Assembly (NCBI GenBank): GCA_003254905.1
Contig: QANU01021433.1
Coordinates: 62,001-126,000 of the forward strand
Source of the DNA: Nissolia schottii
Taxonomy: Eukaryota > Streptophyta > Magnoliopsida > Fabales > Fabaceae
DNA: 64,000 nt
Direction of reading: 5' to 3'
The notes below the pieces were generated by a model, which saw only the letters and a program-made list of their open reading frames with translations, was not told the DNA's origin and did not search any database. The position numbers and the translations under genes are program-made. Below are positions 60,689-64,000 of this stretch, in pieces. Within the stretch, counting starts at the first letter, position 1. The number at the start of each line of letters is the position of its first letter.

Positions 60689-62424
60689 TAATGAGATTGA
60701 TGAGATAATAAGTTATTAGGATCAAATCATAATGATCATGTAACATCAATAGAAAATGGGAATTTGGTTTCAAAGAATTCAACATCTTGAGAGACAAAAA
60801 TCTCTTCTGTTTCTAAGTCAAACAACGTCCACCCTTTTTTGCCATATGGGTAGCCAATAAACACACACTTCTTACTCCTACTAGAAAATTTATCACCATT
60901 CCTTCTTTGATTATGGGCGTAACATAAGGAGCCAAATATTCTCAAATGTGCATACGCAGGTTGTTGTCCATAAAGCATCTCATATGGAGTTTTTCCATTC
61001 AAAACAGTGGAAGGAGTTCGGTTAAACAAATATCCTGCAGTTAAAATACATTCTCCCCATAACTTAATAGGAAGATTACCTTGAAATCGCAGTGCTTGAG
61101 CCACATTCAAAATATGTCTATGTTCTCGTTTTACTCTCCCATTTTGTTGGGGTGTTCCAGTGCAAGATGTCTGAAAAATTATTCCATGATCAAGAAAATA
61201 TCTTCTCACGCATGTGAATTCTGTCCCATTATCACTTCTAAATATTTTGACTTGTTTATGAAACTGCCTCTCAACCAAAGCAAAGAAATTATGAAGCATC
61301 GTCGACACTTCTCGTGAATAATCATATAACACGTGAATAATCATCAACTATTGTTAGAAAATAAAAAGCACCACAAGTAGAAGCAGTTCTATATGCTTCC
61401 CACAAATCACAATGAATTAGTTCAAATGCACTGCTGGCTTTATGTTTACTCAAAGGGAACTTCTCTCTAGTCTGTTTGGCTCTAAAACAGACTTCACATG
61501 CTTTATTCACTACATTACTATCTTTGTGTTTTCTACCCTCAGGGATCAATTGGGTTATCTTCAAGGAAGGATGTCCCAATCGTTTGTGCCACAGCTCTAT
61601 GGAATGCAATCCATCAGTTTTGTAGACTCTCACTTTTCAAACTCCTCTGAAGAAATAGAGTCCATCCCTCCGTTCACCCGCTCCAATCAGCATCCTCGAA
61701 GTACGGTCCTGCATAACACATAACTTATCAGTGAATTGAATAACACATTTTAGTTCGTCCATCATCTGTGAAACAGATATCAAATTGCAATTCAATTTTG
61801 GCACATAGAGAACATTAGTAAGTTTTAAGCCTCCATCTAGCACTATGCTTCCTTCTTTGATCGCTATTGTACATTGTCCATTAGGAAGTCCAACTGGACA
61901 ACTTTGAATATCACGTAGTTCATGCATATGATTTAGGTTTCCAGTCATGTGGTTGGAAGCTCCTGTGTCAATTATCCATGTATTGGTATCACACTCACCT
62001 GTCATCTTGTTATTAGAATTTGGTTTCTGAGTATTTAGTAATTCTACCAGCATCTGCCACTGTTCCGTAGTAAGCCCAGCCAAACCTGAACTATCTCCTT
62101 TTGAGATCCCGATTCCTGCACTTATTCCACCATTGTGCACAACATTTGCACGTACTGTTCTTCCTTTTCCTCGTCCAGTTCCCGTTCGCTGCATTGGCTC
62201 TGATGCCATAAAAGATTCTATGACAGAATAATTTTGTTCTGTATTTCATGCTTTGCCAAGACACAAATATATACCAAAAAGTTACAACAAAAACTCCTAA
62301 GATTGGGCTATACAAATTGATTCTCCTAATAAAACTCCTATGATTACGTCTAAACTACACAAATTGATGTTACATGATCATTATGATTTGATCCTAATAA
62401 CTTATCATCTCATCAATCTCATTA
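60689..62424 (-). mobile_element. Deleted Ty1-copia element bounded by an inverted LTR end
   Basis: On the minus strand: an LTR starting TGAGATTGATG at 62421 and ending about 62220, the primer site TGGCATCAGAGCC (one change from the initiator-Met type TGGTATCAGAGC) near 62199-62211, protease, GAG-pre-integrase and integrase, then an abrupt stop before reverse transcriptase. In place of a second direct LTR there is an inverted copy of the first 62 bases of the LTR end (60689-60750 against 62363-62424, one mismatch). Both outer flanks are TTTAT. Gag is almost wholly missing. Confidence 0.8.
60736..62209 (-). pseudogene. Copia polyprotein remnant (protease-integrase), frameshifted
   Basis: 62209-61637 holds a Gly/Arg-rich gag end, the protease motif WIIDTGASNHMTG and LTNVLYVPKLNCNLISVSQ. 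61633-61322 gives the integrase zinc finger (WHKRLGHPS...CEVCFRAK) and the first catalytic Asp (HCDLWEAY). 61347-60736 continues with FRSDNGTEF, TPQQNGRVKREHRH, LWGE, NRTP and FGSLCYAH. A 19-bp tandem duplication (61313-61331 and 61332 on) shifts the frame in the middle. The usual VERKHRH reads VKREHRH, so the catalytic Glu position is altered. Reverse transcriptase and RNase H are absent. Confidence 0.85.
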
Positions 62425-64000
62425 TTTATTTCAACTAATTTCTTAAAATATTAAATGAGAAAACACATCTCATCCAATTTTTAAAAAATTTTAAAAATGA
62501 AAAGAAGCACATATTACAGCCTTTTCCTTGCGGTTTTTCTTATTGATTTAGAAAGCCTTAAAATTTGATGAAATTATTTTTTAATAAAAAGTTAATCTAG
62601 AGCATTTATTTGATAAAAATGAGAAATTCTAATTAGTTTATCGTCAATGAGTTAATATCACTTTAACAGAAGAATTTACTATAATAACATTAATAAAAAA
62701 AATAAAAAAATAAAGCAGTGATAAAGACAAAGTGAATATTTAGGGTGATTTTTCTGTACAGAAAAATTAACGTTTTAGTGGCTAAACATATTTTTGTTCA
62801 AATAAATATATATTTGAAATTAAATAATAATTTATAAATAATTTTTTAAAATTAAAAAATAAAAAATTAAAAATTAAAAGTGTAGGATCGTTTTAATAAA
62901 ATTATTTGTATATTATTAATTAATTAAATAATTTAAGAATTAGGGAATAAAATAAGAGCATGTGTAATTCTTCTTCTTTCTTTTTTGTCATTCTAGCACA
63001 TGATTCATGGGCCACGAATTCTAATGCACAGTCCATGGGCCACGACTTGGCCCAACGTGAATCAGTGAGGAACTTTTCATATTTTGATGGGTTTTGTTCC
63101 TTCCCTTCATGGGTAAGTGACATAGATAGTGAAAGAACTTTTATACCTAATTATTATTTTGTGTTTTATTATCAAGGATCTTAGTTAAGCAAATAAAAAT
63201 AAGATTCATTTCTATTTTATTAATTTAATGTTGAGATCTCTCACTTTATTATATTTTAAAGTGAGAATATTTTTAGAGGATCTTTGAATAGTGTTTTTAA
63301 GATATTTGTTAACAAAATTCCTGATTAAAAAAAGAGATTTTCTATTGTACCTGAAACAGTTTTATGAGTACGGTGCTTGAGCTCACATGGATCAATTAAC
63401 ACGTGCCACATAAGTTAATGTTTTCTTATTTTTGTCCCATGATTAATAAGATCTAAAATTAAATTTTAATCCCTTAATTTATGTTTAATTACAATTTTAT
63501 TCTATTTGTCATTCTCCATGCATCACAATTTCTTAATTCCTAGAATAATTTATTCAAATTTAAGAGAAACTAATTTCAAATTTAAGAGATAGAAACAAAT
63601 TGGTGAACCCTAGACTCCATCATCAGAAATCACAAAGAACTATTGTTCCACAGTTTCAGCAAATTAATTTCTTTGTTCCTAAAATGAGAAATTTTTATAT
63701 GCTCTTAAAGTGCATTTAATATATGTTTAATGAACATTATGAACCATTCATTTCGTAATTTTTATATATTTTTTAAATATTATAAATCAAAATGAATGGT
63801 TAATAATGTTTTTAGAATACACAATAACATACAAGAAGTTCTCTCCTAGTATTGTGACAAAGGTTCTTTGGTCACGTTTCCGGTGTGCATCTCAAAAGAG
63901 GGCACATTGGATGTGCTTGTATTTTCCCACCATACACTCCTTTGTCTAGTATTCACTTAAATGTGATATTGATCCAATTAATGGATTAAAAATAAACAAT
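62425..64000. other. AT-rich intergenic DNA to the window end
   Basis: It includes a short internal repeat CATG(G)GCCACGA near 63006 and 63033. The open frames at 62920-63184 overlap on both strands and show no recognisable domain. No gene is supported. Confidence 0.4.

Noticed and set aside
1-64000. CRISPR array, phage, operon or toxin-antitoxin type systems
   Set aside because: Repeats are eukaryotic transposons and microsatellites; genes have introns. Nothing prokaryote-like was seen.

Overview
This is a plant nuclear window, most likely from a legume of the soybean type. The reasons are long AT-rich intergenic DNA, GT-AG introns, dense nested class I and class II transposons, and plant-specific genes. 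The species call is inference; no locus here proves it. All gene models below were spliced by eye, and reading phase was checked across every junction.

Layout. 1-932: last two exons of an unidentified gene (+). 1.5-8.3 kb: repeats, including an LTR-like remnant, the right part of a CACTA transposon with a broken DUF4216-type protein, a stray copy of another gene's 5' leader, and a foldback element. 8.87-13.4 kb: a DYAD/SWI1/AMEIOTIC1-like meiotic gene (-) whose usual N-terminal module I cannot find. 14.1-19.9 kb: repeats and a broken Mutator-like transposase (-). 19.9-21.8 kb: a two-exon ABA2-like short-chain dehydrogenase (+). 22.6-34.85 kb: a complete 21-exon P5A-type ATPase of the PDR2/MIA type (-), convergent with the ABA2-like gene. 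35.2-43.5 kb: two Ty1-copia remnants lying end to end, then an LTR-like block carrying a nested hAT element with an 8-bp target duplication. 43.65-46.98 kb: a 3.3-kb CACTA element with both ends. 47-52 kb: microsatellite, a 246-bp tandem duplication, a Mutator-type element with a 9-bp target duplication and an internal 265-bp array, and a Helitron-like end. 53.5-60.2 kb: a LAX PANICLE 2-like gene (+) whose last exon lies beyond a 5.3-kb intron. 60.7-62.4 kb: a deleted Ty1-copia element bounded by a 62-bp inverted repeat made from its LTR end.

The host genes act in unrelated processes: meiosis, abscisic acid synthesis, ER P5A ATPase function and inflorescence branching. No operon-like or shared-pathway logic is expected or seen. 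The most unusual features are in the transposon fraction: the inverted-LTR copia derivative, the CACTA element with two related hairpins and a 10-residue repeat ORF, the hAT element carrying a tRNA-like pol III promoter, and the two-member Mutator-type family. I saw no CRISPR array, phage, operon or other prokaryote-type system.
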